NCBI RefSeq assembly: GCF_001455965.1
Contig: NZ_LKKO01000023.1
Location: 1 to 64,000 of the forward strand
Direction: 5' to 3'
DNA: 64,000 bases
From: Methylobacterium sp. GXS13
GTDB taxonomy: Bacteria > Pseudomonadota > Alphaproteobacteria > Rhizobiales > Beijerinckiaceae
Made by a program: the position numbers and the translations under genes. How positions within the stretch are numbered: position 1 is the first letter of the stretch; each line of letters starts with the position of its first letter. The notes below the pieces were generated by a model. That model was not told the origin of the DNA, did not search any database, and worked only from the letters and a program-made list of their open reading frames with translations. Below are positions 48,201 through 57,378 of this stretch, one piece after another.

Positions 48201-48225
48201 GGAACCCGCTCGTTGTAGAAATGTT
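48201..48225 (+). promoter_or_regulatory. Possible EcfG-type general-stress promoter
   Basis: GGAAC (48201-48205), then 16 bases, then TGTT (48222-48225). This resembles the alphaproteobacterial EcfG (PhyR-controlled) promoter GGAAC-N16-17-cGTT. It lies about 50 bp ahead of a small secreted protein. The -10 element is one base off consensus, so this is tentative. Confidence 0.35.
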
Positions 48226-48276
48226 CGATCGCCAGTCCTCGCGGACTTTTCCGCGGACCTGGGAGCAATACGATCT

Positions 48277-48534
48277 ATGGCGATCAAAATGTTGACCGCA
48301 GCAGCCGGTCTGATCCTCCTTGCTGGTGTCTCCGCGCCGGCCTCTGCCGGAGAGACCGATCACGGCGTCCGGATGACCGGCGCACCGACGACGTGGGTGC
48401 GGATGAGCCGTTACCGCAAGAATGCACATCGCGCGCGCATGCCGCGTAACGGTGCGGGCACTGCATCTTCCTCGGCGCCAAACGGCGTTGGATATGGCAT
48501 GGGCCCGACCGGGCAGCCGAGTGGCGTGAAGTAA
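48277..48534 (+). CDS. Small secreted protein
   Basis: An 85-residue protein with a signal peptide (about residues 1-24, ending ASAGE). The mature chain is short, basic and disordered, rich in Arg, Gly, Ser and Met (RMSRYRKNAHRARMPRNG). No domain is recognised. It follows the response regulator by 153 bp, with a possible stress promoter in the gap. Confidence 0.6.
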   Translation: MAIKMLTAAAGLILLAGVSAPASAGETDHGVRMTGAPTTWVRMSRYRKNAHRARMPRNGAGTASSSAPNGVGYGMGPTGQPSGVK

Positions 48535-48750
48535 CGCACGCCCTTTTCTACACGCGCACCGTCACGAGGACTGTTCCGGGTTGGAACTCCGTACCTCGTC
48601 TCGGTGCGCCGTCGCAATCTGGGAAGCTCCACGGGAACCGGATGTTTCACGTGGGGCTCCGAGATCAGCCCGTCAAAGAACTAACCGACGCGATGTCTTC
48701 CGTGCACGTCGCGCATCGCAGATCGTCAACAGTTCATTCAAGGAAATCTG

Positions 48751-49077
48751 ATGCCTCGCGTTCGACACGGGCACGGCCTGCCAGGCGCCTTGCGGGCGTT
48801 CGGCGTCCTCGGGGTATGTGTCACGATGGTGTGTGGCACGGCGCAGGCGCAATCCGTCAAGAGCCGCATCGACCAACCGACACCGGCCACTTTGCCCCAC
48901 GGGACCCATCACACTGAGAGTCCGGTCTCTCCGGACGATCAGCATACGGGTCGCGTTGCTCCGCCAAGCGCAATCAAGTCGTCGACCGATGTGATCAAGG
49001 GAGGCTCCCTCCAGGGCGGGGCCGGTAGCGGCAAAGTCAACCCGATCGAGCACCTGCCGAAAGACATGCAGCGCTGA
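48751..49077 (+). CDS. Secreted hypothetical protein
   Basis: A 108-residue protein with a signal peptide (about residues 1-33, ending AQAQS) and a low-complexity mature chain rich in Ser, Pro, Thr and His. ATG 48751 is preceded by AAGGAA at a good distance. No family is recognised. It lies in the same run of rightward genes as the two-component pair. Confidence 0.6.
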   Translation: MPRVRHGHGLPGALRAFGVLGVCVTMVCGTAQAQSVKSRIDQPTPATLPHGTHHTESPVSPDDQHTGRVAPPSAIKSSTDVIKGGSLQGGAGSGKVNPIEHLPKDMQR

Positions 49078-49201
49078 TCACCCCGCTCCCACCTGCGCGC
49101 TCAACCGCTGGACGGGAGCGGGCACTTCTGAGGGGCGCCGGTCCTGTCGAGCGAGGCGCCCGGGTGATGCACGAACTCCAGACCGATTCGGTGATCGTTC
49201 G

Positions 49202-50602
49202 ATGAGCCATGCACACCATGCCCGAGATGGTATCCTCGTGGTCATCCGTCGGTCATTGCGGGAGTTCATTGGCCTTCCGCTGCTGGTCGTGGCCGCGTTC
49301 CTTAGCCTCTTCGCGCTGACCTATCTCTTGGACGATCTTCTTTGGAACCAGCCTGGGGCGGAGCCGCTGCCCTGGCTGGCCCACGTCCTGGGCGAGACCT
49401 CTGCCATCGGGAGCCTGCTGAGCACGATCGCCTCCGGCATGATCACCGTGACGTCGATCACCTTCTCGCTCTTGCTGATCGCCGTTCAGCAAACTGCCTC
49501 CACGCTGTCCACACATGTCTACGACCAGTTTATCCAGCGCCGCTTGAATAAGCTCAGCTTCGGCTTCTTCGTCGGGCTCAGCATCTTCGTCCTGCTGATG
49601 CTGGGCAGTGCGACGCCCGGACACAAGCCGGTAATCGGGGCTTTGCTTTCGCTCGTGATGACCCGGGCTGCTCTGTGCTTGGTGGTCATTCTGATCTACA
49701 GCACCATTGATCAGATGCGACCGTATTCGGTGATCACCACGATCCATGATCATACGATTAAAGCGCGCGCGGAGGAGCGGCGCCTGATTGAGCGTCCGCG
49801 TCGGGCACCGCGAGATGACCTGTCGTGGTCGCGGACCGTCCGAACGGACACCTATGGCGTGGTCTGCGACATCGACGTCTCAGCCCTGGAGCGATCTGCG
49901 TTGGATCATGACGCCGAGATCGAGTTCATCGCACGCATCGGGACCAACCTGGCCTTCCACGATCCCTTTTACCGTCTGCACGCCGCCCGTCCTTTGACGG
50001 TCGACGCTCAAGCTGCCCTCGATGCCGCAATCGACAAAGCCGTCACGATCGAGCCGCGACGGACGACCGATAAGGATGCGGGTTTCGGGATCGAGCAGCT
50101 TTACTCGATCGCCTGGACCACAGCATCGACATCGAAGCAGAACCCGCAGCCCGCGATCCTCGTCTGTCACTGTTTACGCGATATCATCGCACGCTGGAGC
50201 CACGCGGATCCGATCTCCGAGCGTCCCGCGTCACGCATCATCTACGTCGACAGAGCAGTGGAGGACGCTGTTCGCGCGATTGCCTCGATCGGTGTCGTCA
50301 CGTCGGAGAGCATACAGAACACCGTCGTCGCGGAGGTCTGGCGGACCCTCGCGACACTCATCGATGATGTGCCTGCCGAACGATTGCCGGCTCTGAAAGA
50401 CACGGTCCGTCGGCTGCTGCCATCCCTAGGGGATCATGTGCTCACGTCCGACTTGGAGGAGGAACTGATCCGATGTCAGCTTGCCCTCAAGGCCAGAGGT
50501 GAACCGCATACGGCCGCCGAGATCGGCGAGGCGACGGGCAAGCTGGCAGAGAGCATCGGCGCGCTGAATTCACGCGGGACGCGCGTGCCCGCGGGCGCCT
50601 GA
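49202..50602 (+). CDS. DUF2254 family membrane protein
   Basis: A 466-residue inner-membrane protein. Four predicted helices occupy the first half (about residues 20-45, 70-98, 118-138, 145-165), with the family-typical SGMITVTSITFSLLLIAVQQ stretch (about 79-98). A cytoplasmic domain of about 290 residues follows. DUF2254 proteins are widespread in proteobacteria and of unknown function. ATG 49202 is the natural start. The 3' end lies 40 bp before a DUF808 remnant. Confidence 0.88.
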   Translation: MSHAHHARDGILVVIRRSLREFIGLPLLVVAAFLSLFALTYLLDDLLWNQPGAEPLPWLAHVLGETSAIGSLLSTIASGMITVTSITFSLLLIAVQQTASTLSTHVYDQFIQRRLNKLSFGFFVGLSIFVLLMLGSATPGHKPVIGALLSLVMTRAALCLVVILIYSTIDQMRPYSVITTIHDHTIKARAEERRLIERPRRAPRDDLSWSRTVRTDTYGVVCDIDVSALERSALDHDAEIEFIARIGTNLAFHDPFYRLHAARPLTVDAQAALDAAIDKAVTIEPRRTTDKDAGFGIEQLYSIAWTTASTSKQNPQPAILVCHCLRDIIARWSHADPISERPASRIIYVDRAVEDAVRAIASIGVVTSESIQNTVVAEVWRTLATLIDDVPAERLPALKDTVRRLLPSLGDHVLTSDLEEELIRCQLALKARGEPHTAAEIGEATGKLAESIGALNSRGTRVPAGA

Positions 50603-50642
50603 CAGAGGGATTGGCACGGCCGTGCGTTCGCTCCGTTTGCCC

Positions 50643-51018
50643 ATGAGGGAACTGCAGGATCTTGCGGCCAGCGGGCGAGCCTTCCTTCGCGGTCTCGGTC
50701 GCGGCGTGGCCCACGGCATGCCGATCCTGCTCAGGCTTCCGGCCATCCTCGGGACGGCTTCGATGATCTGGGTCGGCGGCGGCATCCTGATGCACGGGCT
50801 GGTGACCTACGGGTTGTCGGCCCCGGCCCACGCCGCGCACGAAGCCGCATTCAGCGCGGCCTCGTATGTTCCGTTTGCCAAGGGCTCGGTTGCGTGGCCG
50901 GTCACCGCGATGGCGCCGGCGCGATCGGATTGACAGTCGGCGCTCTGTTGATCCTGCCGATGCGCTTCGTCCTGGCCCCGGCGTGCCAATACCTGTCCGG
51001 CTTGTGGAGGCAGGACGC
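50643..51018 (+). pseudogene. DUF808 (YedI-like) gene, 3' remnant with frameshift
   Basis: It encodes FLRGLGRGVAHGMPILLRLP and MIWVGGGILMHGLVTYGLSA, nearly identical to the C-terminal part of the intact DUF808 protein at 57379-58371. About 25 residues before the expected end, a one-base deletion near 50920 shifts the frame: the text becomes MAPARSD and stop, while the conserved ending (TVGALLILPMRFVLAPACQY) continues in another frame. The 5' two thirds are missing. It is a truncated, frameshifted paralogous copy, in the same orientation as the intact gene. Confidence 0.85.
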
Positions 51019-51284
51019 TCGAACACGGGTCGCGGTCGAATTACCCAGCGGTCGACGATCGGCCCGACTTCAAGAAATGCGGTACGGCGCTCGACAAAAG
51101 ACTTCCCAATGTCGGCTTTAAATCTTTCTGTCTGGCGTTCTCGATAATCAACATAGATGTAGTTTTTACTATCTTTTTTTAAAGTCGCCGGACTATGTGG
51201 GAGAAGGGCCAAATATAAAATTGCTAGTTCTGTTGACTGAATTGGTAATTTTGATTGGGCTGGATGTCACGCGGCTGCATGGTA
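51019..51284. other. Low-GC patch between pseudogenes
   Basis: This region is strikingly A/T-rich for this genome, especially 51110-51260 (runs such as TACTATCTTTTTTTAAAG). A short plus-strand frame with a hydrophobic start (NIKLLVLLTELVILIGLDV, from about 51215) runs into antisense of the IS3 remnant and is not convincing. It is probably foreign DNA. Confidence 0.4.
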
Positions 51285-51900
51285 GCGGCCCTGGGTCGCC
51301 GGAGGGGCAAATCTGGGCAACTGACATGCCCAAGCGGGAGGTTACCCAGCGACGAATGTGGTCGGACGCAAGTGCACGTGTTCTGCCACTGACCGATTCC
51401 GATCTGCGCCTCCTTGACCGAGTATAAGATCTCCTGGCGTAGGCACTCGTCGCGCAGTTTGCCGCTGAAACGCTCGCAATACCTGAACCTTTTACGGCGA
51501 TCCGGGAGCGATGGACTGGACTTGCAAGCCTACGTCGGCTGCCCATTTGGGCGACGACGTTGAGCTCATCTCGCTGCGAGGTCCTTCAGTTCCGGACCAT
51601 TGTCGCGGCGGATATTTTACGGGTTGCCGTGGAGGCACATCGCCTCCGCCTGGGCCTCGATCACGCCGAGGCTGTTGATGCGCCGCGTGACCTTTAGTGC
51701 CAGGTACGCCCGGCTGTGCGCATCGATCAGCATGCGCGGGCGCCGGCCGTCGTGGGTCTGGGCCTGCACGAAGTCGAAGCTCCAGACGTGGTTGCGGGGG
51801 AGCGGCCGCAGGTGTTTGCCCGAGCCGTCGTTCAGCCACATGCGGCTGCGGGTGCAGCCTACGATTCCAGGTGCTGCACTTTGGAGCCGCAGCAAATGCG
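51285..51900 (-). pseudogene. IS3 family transposase (OrfB) remnant
   Basis: Minus-strand pieces in several frames spell an IS3 OrfB integrase core. They are NHVWSFDFVQAQTHDGRRPR (first catalytic Asp region), then a frameshifted VGLQVQSIAPGSP, GKLRDECLRQEILYSVKEAQ and CVRPHSSLG at the end. Stops and shifts break it repeatedly. The C-terminal part is homologous to the fragment at 58571-58945. Confidence 0.75.
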
Positions 51901-51904
51901 TTTG

Positions 51905-52060
51905 GGTGCGAACGTGATCTGTCCGCCCTGTCGGAAGCGCCCATGCAAACGGACCGCGCTGGCAGCCCCGACCCCGAAGCGTTTGGCCGCCTGACGCGAC
52001 GTTGGATCCGCTTCAATCGTGGTGGCCACACGCTCGCGCAGATTGATCGACAGGGCTGAA
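51905..52060 (-). pseudogene. IS630 family transposase, N-terminal remnant
   Basis: The minus strand encodes LSINLRERVATTIEADPTSR, QAAKRFGVGAASAVRLHGRF and RQGGQI. This is the helix-turn-helix start of IS630-type transposases (compare the family pattern LRERV...S.R.AA.RFGV..AS). It ends abruptly against the IS3 debris, so only about 50 residues survive. Confidence 0.65.
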
Positions 52061-52202
52061 GGCCTGGCAATCTACTATTATGAGCTCATCCATTGGCTCT
52101 TAAGCGAGCCAGATCACCCACCCCAACAGCATCGATCTGCCAGCGCACAGCTCTAGTATTTTTCCTCCTGATCGCCATCGAATACATGGTCGGAGCCAAA
52201 TT

Positions 52203-52508
52203 TTATTGCAGTCCGAGTTGCGACTTGCTCGTGAGCCGATCGTTGCGGAAGGACAGAGCGAGATTCGCGCCGGTGCGGCCAGTGCCGCGCCAGAAATACG
52301 TTGCCCGCCGAACCTTGCCGATGGTCATATGGGTCATCCGACGGCCCGGGCAGCCGAGGATTTTCTCGGCGTGACGGTAGCTCATCCCGTGCTTCAATGC
52401 CGCATAGGCCTCGTGGGTGACGCGGCACTCCGACTGGCGTGCGCTGACGGACGGTCCGCCAAGGGCGAGGAGAGCGGCGGCGGCGAGGGCAAGACGAAGC
52501 TTCGACAT
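52203..52508 (-). CDS. Secreted BamE/SmpA-like small protein
   Basis: A 101-residue protein with a signal peptide (about residues 1-23, ending VSARQ) and a small domain whose pattern resembles the SmpA/BamE or DUF3862 fold. That pattern is YAALKHGMSYRHAEKILGCP, then a gap, YFWRGTG, then LALSFRNDRLTSKSQLGL. It has no lipobox cysteine. Function is unknown; such domains usually bind in envelope assemblies. It lies just beyond the IS debris and before the second RND system. Confidence 0.7.
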   Translation of the reverse strand: MSKLRLALAAAALLALGGPSVSARQSECRVTHEAYAALKHGMSYRHAEKILGCPGRRMTHMTIGKVRRATYFWRGTGRTGANLALSFRNDRLTSKSQLGLQ

Positions 52509-52581
52509 GGAGGACCGGTCCGGTGACGACAGGATCTATAAACGTCGCGGAGACGGCGACGAATCGCGCGACGAAACATTC

Positions 52582-53790
52582 TCAGCCAGGTTCGCCCGAC
52601 GCCGGCGCATCCGCACCCGCCTTGCCATCAACCTTGACGTCCCCCGCCGGCTGGGTGACGACCTTCAGGTTCTGCCGCATCTCCTGGAGATGATCCACGA
52701 CCACTTGGTCGCCGTCCGAGAGCCCGTCCAGAATCGCGGTGTTCTCGCCGTAGGTGTCCCCCGTTGTGACGGGCTTCTGCTGAACCTTGCCGCTCGCATC
52801 GACCGCGTAGACGATCTGTTGGGCGAGCTGCGAGTCGAGGGCGGCGGTCGGCACCAGGAGTCTCTCCTTCGTGCCCGTCCGGATGCTGGCGCGGACGAAC
52901 TGGCCGGGCAGGAAGCGCTCGTCGTCGTTCTGCATCAGGGCCCGGACGAGGCGTCGGGCCGTCCGGGGATCGAACCGGTTGTCGAGCTGGTAGATCTTGG
53001 CCTCCCGCACCGGCTTTCCGTCTTCGCCGAGCACAGAGACGGTGACGCCTCCATCCCGCATCGCCGCCCGGACCGCTTCCGAATCCTCGGACGACAGGGC
53101 CATCTGGATGTCGATGGGATCGAGCTGGACGACGGAGACCAATTGGGTCTGGTTCTCGATGACGAGATCGCCGGGATTGATGGTCGACAAGCTGGCGCGT
53201 CCGTCGAACGGAGCGTTCACAACCGCGTAGTCGAGATTGAGGTTCTGCCGGGCGATGGCGGCCTCCGCCCCCTGCACCTGCGCGACCGCCGAGGTCCGGT
53301 TCGCCTGGAGTTGCTGGAACCGCTGCTCGGTGGCGTAGCCCTTGTCGGCCAGCGACTCGGTGCGGTCCACCTCGGCCTGGGCGAAGGTGAGCTGGGCCTC
53401 AGCCTGGGCCTGCTGCGATTTGGCGGTCTGCAGGGCCACCTCGAAGGGCCGCGGATCGATGCGGAAGAGGATCTGCCCTTTCTTGACGTGGCCGCCAGGC
53501 TCAAACGGGCGCTCCGTGACGTTACCGGTCACCCGCGCCTGCAGAGTGGCATCCTGCTGGGAGATGATCGTTCCCGTGTAGGTAAAGGCGATCGGGACCT
53601 TCACCTTGCGGACGGTGACGACCCGGACCTGCAGCGGCGGCTCGGCCGGCTCCTTAGCCGCCGTCTCGCCCAGGAACGGCAGCGCAGCAACGATGTGCTC
53701 CGGCGAGGGCCGCCCGGCCGCGTACCAGCCCCCCGCACCGGCCAGGATGACCAGCCCCACCCCGACACCCACCTTGACTGCTGTCCGCAC
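52582..53790 (-). CDS. RND efflux periplasmic adaptor subunit (second system)
   Basis: A membrane-fusion protein of 402 aa from GTG 53790, with GGGAG eight bases upstream. It has an N-terminal hydrophobic anchor (about residues 6-26). A lipoyl half follows (LQARVTGNVTERPFEPGGHV about 83-102), then an alpha-hairpin (about 115-185) and a second lipoyl half (VNAPFDGRASLSTINPGDLV). A beta-barrel domain follows, then a C-terminal Ala/Gly/Pro tail. It is divergent from its presumed partner permease, 136 bp away. Confidence 0.94.
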   Translation of the reverse strand: MRTAVKVGVGVGLVILAGAGGWYAAGRPSPEHIVAALPFLGETAAKEPAEPPLQVRVVTVRKVKVPIAFTYTGTIISQQDATLQARVTGNVTERPFEPGGHVKKGQILFRIDPRPFEVALQTAKSQQAQAEAQLTFAQAEVDRTESLADKGYATEQRFQQLQANRTSAVAQVQGAEAAIARQNLNLDYAVVNAPFDGRASLSTINPGDLVIENQTQLVSVVQLDPIDIQMALSSEDSEAVRAAMRDGGVTVSVLGEDGKPVREAKIYQLDNRFDPRTARRLVRALMQNDDERFLPGQFVRASIRTGTKERLLVPTAALDSQLAQQIVYAVDASGKVQQKPVTTGDTYGENTAILDGLSDGDQVVVDHLQEMRQNLKVVTQPAGDVKVDGKAGADAPASGEPG

Positions 53791-53926
53791 CGCTGACGCT
53801 CCCGAGACCGACGGCGCCGGCCCATGAGATCGCGACAGTCCGGCGGCAGAGGAACACGCTTACGGGCCAGACGTTGCAACGCCGCCGCCACGATGCTGGC
53901 TCACGACCGGAAGCCCCGACCTTCGC

Positions 53927-56900
53927 ATGTTCGCCCGCTTCGTCGATCGGCCGGTTCTGGCCGGCGTCATCTCCGTGCTGATCACGCTGATCGGCGCCGT
54001 CGCCGGCCTGACCTTGCCGATCGCCCAGTTCCCCGAGATCGCCCCGCCGATCATCAACATCCAGGCGACCTATCCGGGGGCCAGCGCGCAGCAGGCCTAC
54101 GAGGCCATCGCGATCCCGCTGGAGCAGGAGATCAACGGGGCGCAGAACCTGCTCTACATCAATTCGACCAGCAACACCGACGGCAGCGTCAGCATGGACG
54201 CGACCTTCGAGGTCGGCTCCGACCTCGACGCCGCGGCCGCGGAGGTCCTGACCCGCGCCAACCGGGCGGAGGCCAAGCTTCCGCCTTCGGTCAACGCGCA
54301 GGGCCTCGAGATCACGAAGAGCTCGCGCCAGCGGCTCGGCAATATCGTCCTCTACGCGGAGGATGGGGCGCCCTACGACGAACTGTTCCTGGCCAACTGG
54401 GCCGAGACGCAGGTGATCAAGCCGCTGCGCCGCGTTCAAGGCATGGGCCGCATCGTCAACTTCTCGAACAAGCGCTACGCGATGCGGATCTGGCTGGATC
54501 CGCTGAAGATGGAAGCGCTCGGCATCAGCCCTGGCGCCGTCACGACCGCCATCTCCCAGCAGAACGCGCAGATCACCACGGGCACCCTCGGCAAGCCGCC
54601 GGTCGATCAGGCGACCGCCTTCGAGTTGCAGCTTGTGACCCAGGGTCGTCTGCGCCAGCCAGAGGAGTTCGGCAACATCCTCCTGCGTGCGAATCCGGAT
54701 GGCTCTGTGGTCCGCATCCACGATGTCGCGCGGGTCGAGCTGGGCTCGGAGCAATACGGCGTCCGTTCGAGCTTCGACGGGGCCCCCTCGGCCACGCTCG
54801 GGCTCTACCAGAACCCGGATGCCAACGCCGTGCAGGTGATGGACGGCGCCCGCGCCACCATGGCGGACCTCGCCAAGCGCTTCCCGCCGGGCTTGAAATA
54901 CAAGATCGCCCTCGACCGCACCGAATTCGTCAAGGAGGCGATCTTCGAGGTCGTGCGCACCTTGTTCGAGGCGCTCGTCCTCGTCGTGATCGTCACCTAC
55001 CTCTTCCTACAGAATTGGCGTGCGACCCTCATTCCCGCCATCGCGGTGCCGGTGGCGCTGGTCGGCACCTTCGGGCCGATGGCCCTGCTCGGCTTCTCGT
55101 TCAACACCTTGAGCCTCCTCGGTATGGTGCTGGCCGTGGGCCTCGTGGTCGACGACGCGATCATCGTCGTCGAGAACACCGAGCGCCTGATGGACGAAGG
55201 GATGGCGCCGCGCGAGGCCTCGCGCGAGGCCGTGACCGAGGTCGCCGGGCCCGTCATCGCCACCACCCTGGTCCTGGCCGCGCTGTTCGTCCCGGTGGCC
55301 TTCATCCCCGGCCTCACCGGCAAGCTCTACAACCAGTTCGCCCTGACCATCGCCATCTCGGTGATGATCTCGGCGGTGGTCTCGCTGACATTGACCCCCG
55401 CCCTGTGCGCGCTGATCCTCAAGCACCGCGAACCGGACGCGAAGGATGAGAGCCGCTGGCGGGCGCCCCTGCGCTGGTTCAACGCCGGGCTGGAGGGCGC
55501 GAGCCGCCGCCTCGTAGCCGCGATCGGCTGGCTGACGGGCCACGTCGCCCTCGTAGCGATCGTCTTCGTGCTCTTCGCCGCCGTTACCGTGTGGATGACC
55601 ATGCAGCGCCCCTCCGGCTTCGTGCCGGACGAGGACCAAGGTTACTTCTTCGCCGACGTGGTTCTGCCCAAGGGCGCCGCGGTGGCACGCACCGACAAGA
55701 TGGTCGACCGTGTCGGCGAGGCCTTGCGCGCGATTCCGAGCGTGGAGCACACGATCGGCGTGACCGGCCGCAGCATCCTGGCCGATGCGATCGCGCCGTT
55801 CTACGGCTTTCAGATCCCGACGCTGAAACCTTGGGGTGAGCGCGACCAGAGCGTGAACGACGTCATCGCTACGGTCCAGAGGCGCTTCAAGCACGACCCC
55901 GATGGCCAGATCCGGGTGGTGAATCCCTCGCCGCTGCCCGGGCTTGGTTCGCGCAGCGGCCTCACCCTGGAACTGCAGGACCGGAGCGGTGCCGGGGGCC
56001 TCAAACTCGCCGAAGCCGCCCAGCGCTTCATCGCCGAGATGGAAAAACTGCCCTCGGTCGGGCGCGCGATCCCGACGACCAGCTACGGCGTGCCGCAGAT
56101 GCGCCTGGAGATCGACCGGGCCAAGGCCGAGCAACTCGGCGTGCCGCTCCAGAACCTGTTCGACGCGCTGGGGACCTATGTGGGTTCGACCTTCGTGAAC
56201 CTCTTCAACCGCTTCGGCTACGTCTACCAGGTCTACGTCCAGAGCGAGGCCTCGGGACGCCGGACGATCGAGGATGTCGAGGCGCTGACCGTGCTCAACA
56301 ACAGGGGCGAGCCGGTCCGCGTCGGCTCACTGATCCAGACGCATTTCGTCACCGGCCCGACCGCGGTCCTATCCTACAACACCTACCCGACCATCGAGAT
56401 TGCCGTGGACACGGCGGCCAACGCCAGTTCCGGCACCGCCATCGCGGCGATCGAGGCCCTGGCCGATGCCAAGCTACCGTCCACCTACGCGGTGGAATGG
56501 ACCGATGTCGCCTACCAGGAGAAGATCGCCGGCGGCTACGCGCCGCTGATCTTCGGCCTCGGCACGCTGATGATCTTCCTGTTGCTGGCCGGGCAGTACG
56601 AGTCCCTGCGCCTGCCTTTCGTGATCCTGCTCGGGACGCCGATCGCGATCTTCGGCGCGGTGGGCTTCCTCGCCATCCGTGGCCTCGCCCTCGACATCTT
56701 CGGGCAAGTCGGCCTCCTGCTCCTGGTCGGGCTGGCAGCGAAGAACTCGATCCTGCTCGTCGCGTTCGCGGAGGACCTGCGCAAACAGGGCGAGGACGTG
56801 CTCCAGGCCGCACAGGATGCAGCGCGGCTGCGCATGCGCCCGATCCTGATGACGTCGTTCGCCTTCATCATGGGCTCGGTGCCGCTCGCCATCGCCAGCG

Positions 56901-57076
56901 GTGCGGGTGCCAATGCCCGGGTCTCGATGGGAACCGTGGTGATCGGCGGCCTGCTCGTGGCAACCTTCATTACGCTCTTCGTGACGCCGACCTTCTACGT
57001 CGCCTTCGAGCGGCTGCTGGGCAAGCCCGCCGCACCCCAGGAGCGGGATGGCCCCGCACCTCAGCCCGCCGAGTGA
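53927..57076 (+). CDS. RND multidrug efflux transporter permease (second system)
   Basis: A 1049-residue hydrophobe/amphiphile-efflux pump. It starts with FARFVDRPVLAGVISVLITL and has the periplasmic docking and porter domains. TM4 carries the aspartate pair in GLVVDDAIIVVENTERLM (about residues 400-417), and the normal C-terminal helices are present. It differs clearly from the permease at 25752-28949, so it is a separate system. Divergent orientation with its adaptor is less common than an operon. Codon usage looks native even though IS scars flank the locus. Confidence 0.96.
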   Translation: MFARFVDRPVLAGVISVLITLIGAVAGLTLPIAQFPEIAPPIINIQATYPGASAQQAYEAIAIPLEQEINGAQNLLYINSTSNTDGSVSMDATFEVGSDLDAAAAEVLTRANRAEAKLPPSVNAQGLEITKSSRQRLGNIVLYAEDGAPYDELFLANWAETQVIKPLRRVQGMGRIVNFSNKRYAMRIWLDPLKMEALGISPGAVTTAISQQNAQITTGTLGKPPVDQATAFELQLVTQGRLRQPEEFGNILLRANPDGSVVRIHDVARVELGSEQYGVRSSFDGAPSATLGLYQNPDANAVQVMDGARATMADLAKRFPPGLKYKIALDRTEFVKEAIFEVVRTLFEALVLVVIVTYLFLQNWRATLIPAIAVPVALVGTFGPMALLGFSFNTLSLLGMVLAVGLVVDDAIIVVENTERLMDEGMAPREASREAVTEVAGPVIATTLVLAALFVPVAFIPGLTGKLYNQFALTIAISVMISAVVSLTLTPALCALILKHREPDAKDESRWRAPLRWFNAGLEGASRRLVAAIGWLTGHVALVAIVFVLFAAVTVWMTMQRPSGFVPDEDQGYFFADVVLPKGAAVARTDKMVDRVGEALRAIPSVEHTIGVTGRSILADAIAPFYGFQIPTLKPWGERDQSVNDVIATVQRRFKHDPDGQIRVVNPSPLPGLGSRSGLTLELQDRSGAGGLKLAEAAQRFIAEMEKLPSVGRAIPTTSYGVPQMRLEIDRAKAEQLGVPLQNLFDALGTYVGSTFVNLFNRFGYVYQVYVQSEASGRRTIEDVEALTVLNNRGEPVRVGSLIQTHFVTGPTAVLSYNTYPTIEIAVDTAANASSGTAIAAIEALADAKLPSTYAVEWTDVAYQEKIAGGYAPLIFGLGTLMIFLLLAGQYESLRLPFVILLGTPIAIFGAVGFLAIRGLALDIFGQVGLLLLVGLAAKNSILLVAFAEDLRKQGEDVLQAAQDAARLRMRPILMTSFAFIMGSVPLAIASGAGANARVSMGTVVIGGLLVATFITLFVTPTFYVAFERLLGKPAAPQERDGPAPQPAE

Positions 57077-57378
57077 ACCGCTCAATCGAACGATCGATCG
57101 CGATGGAGCGAATCAAGCTGGTTTTGAGCTAAGCGCATACGCCCCATCCAGCCCCGTGGCTCTCGGAGGGTTACGGCTGAAGATCCGGCAGCAGCTTGAG
57201 AGCCGACGCCGAACAATGCCGGCATCCGGTCTGCGATGCGACAGATCCAGATCCGGGGTCGTTTCGCTTCAAGGCACGGGTTTTCGGCGATCCGGCCGCC
57301 TCGATCGTCGGGTGTGACGGATCAAATCCGGCCGCGGATCGTCTGTCTGGCGGACTCATTGCTGACGAGGAAAGACCT

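Noticed and set aside
51197..51427. Plus-strand frame with a hydrophobic start
   Set aside because: After about 25 residues it is antisense to recognisable IS3 OrfB sequence and lacks a ribosome-binding site.
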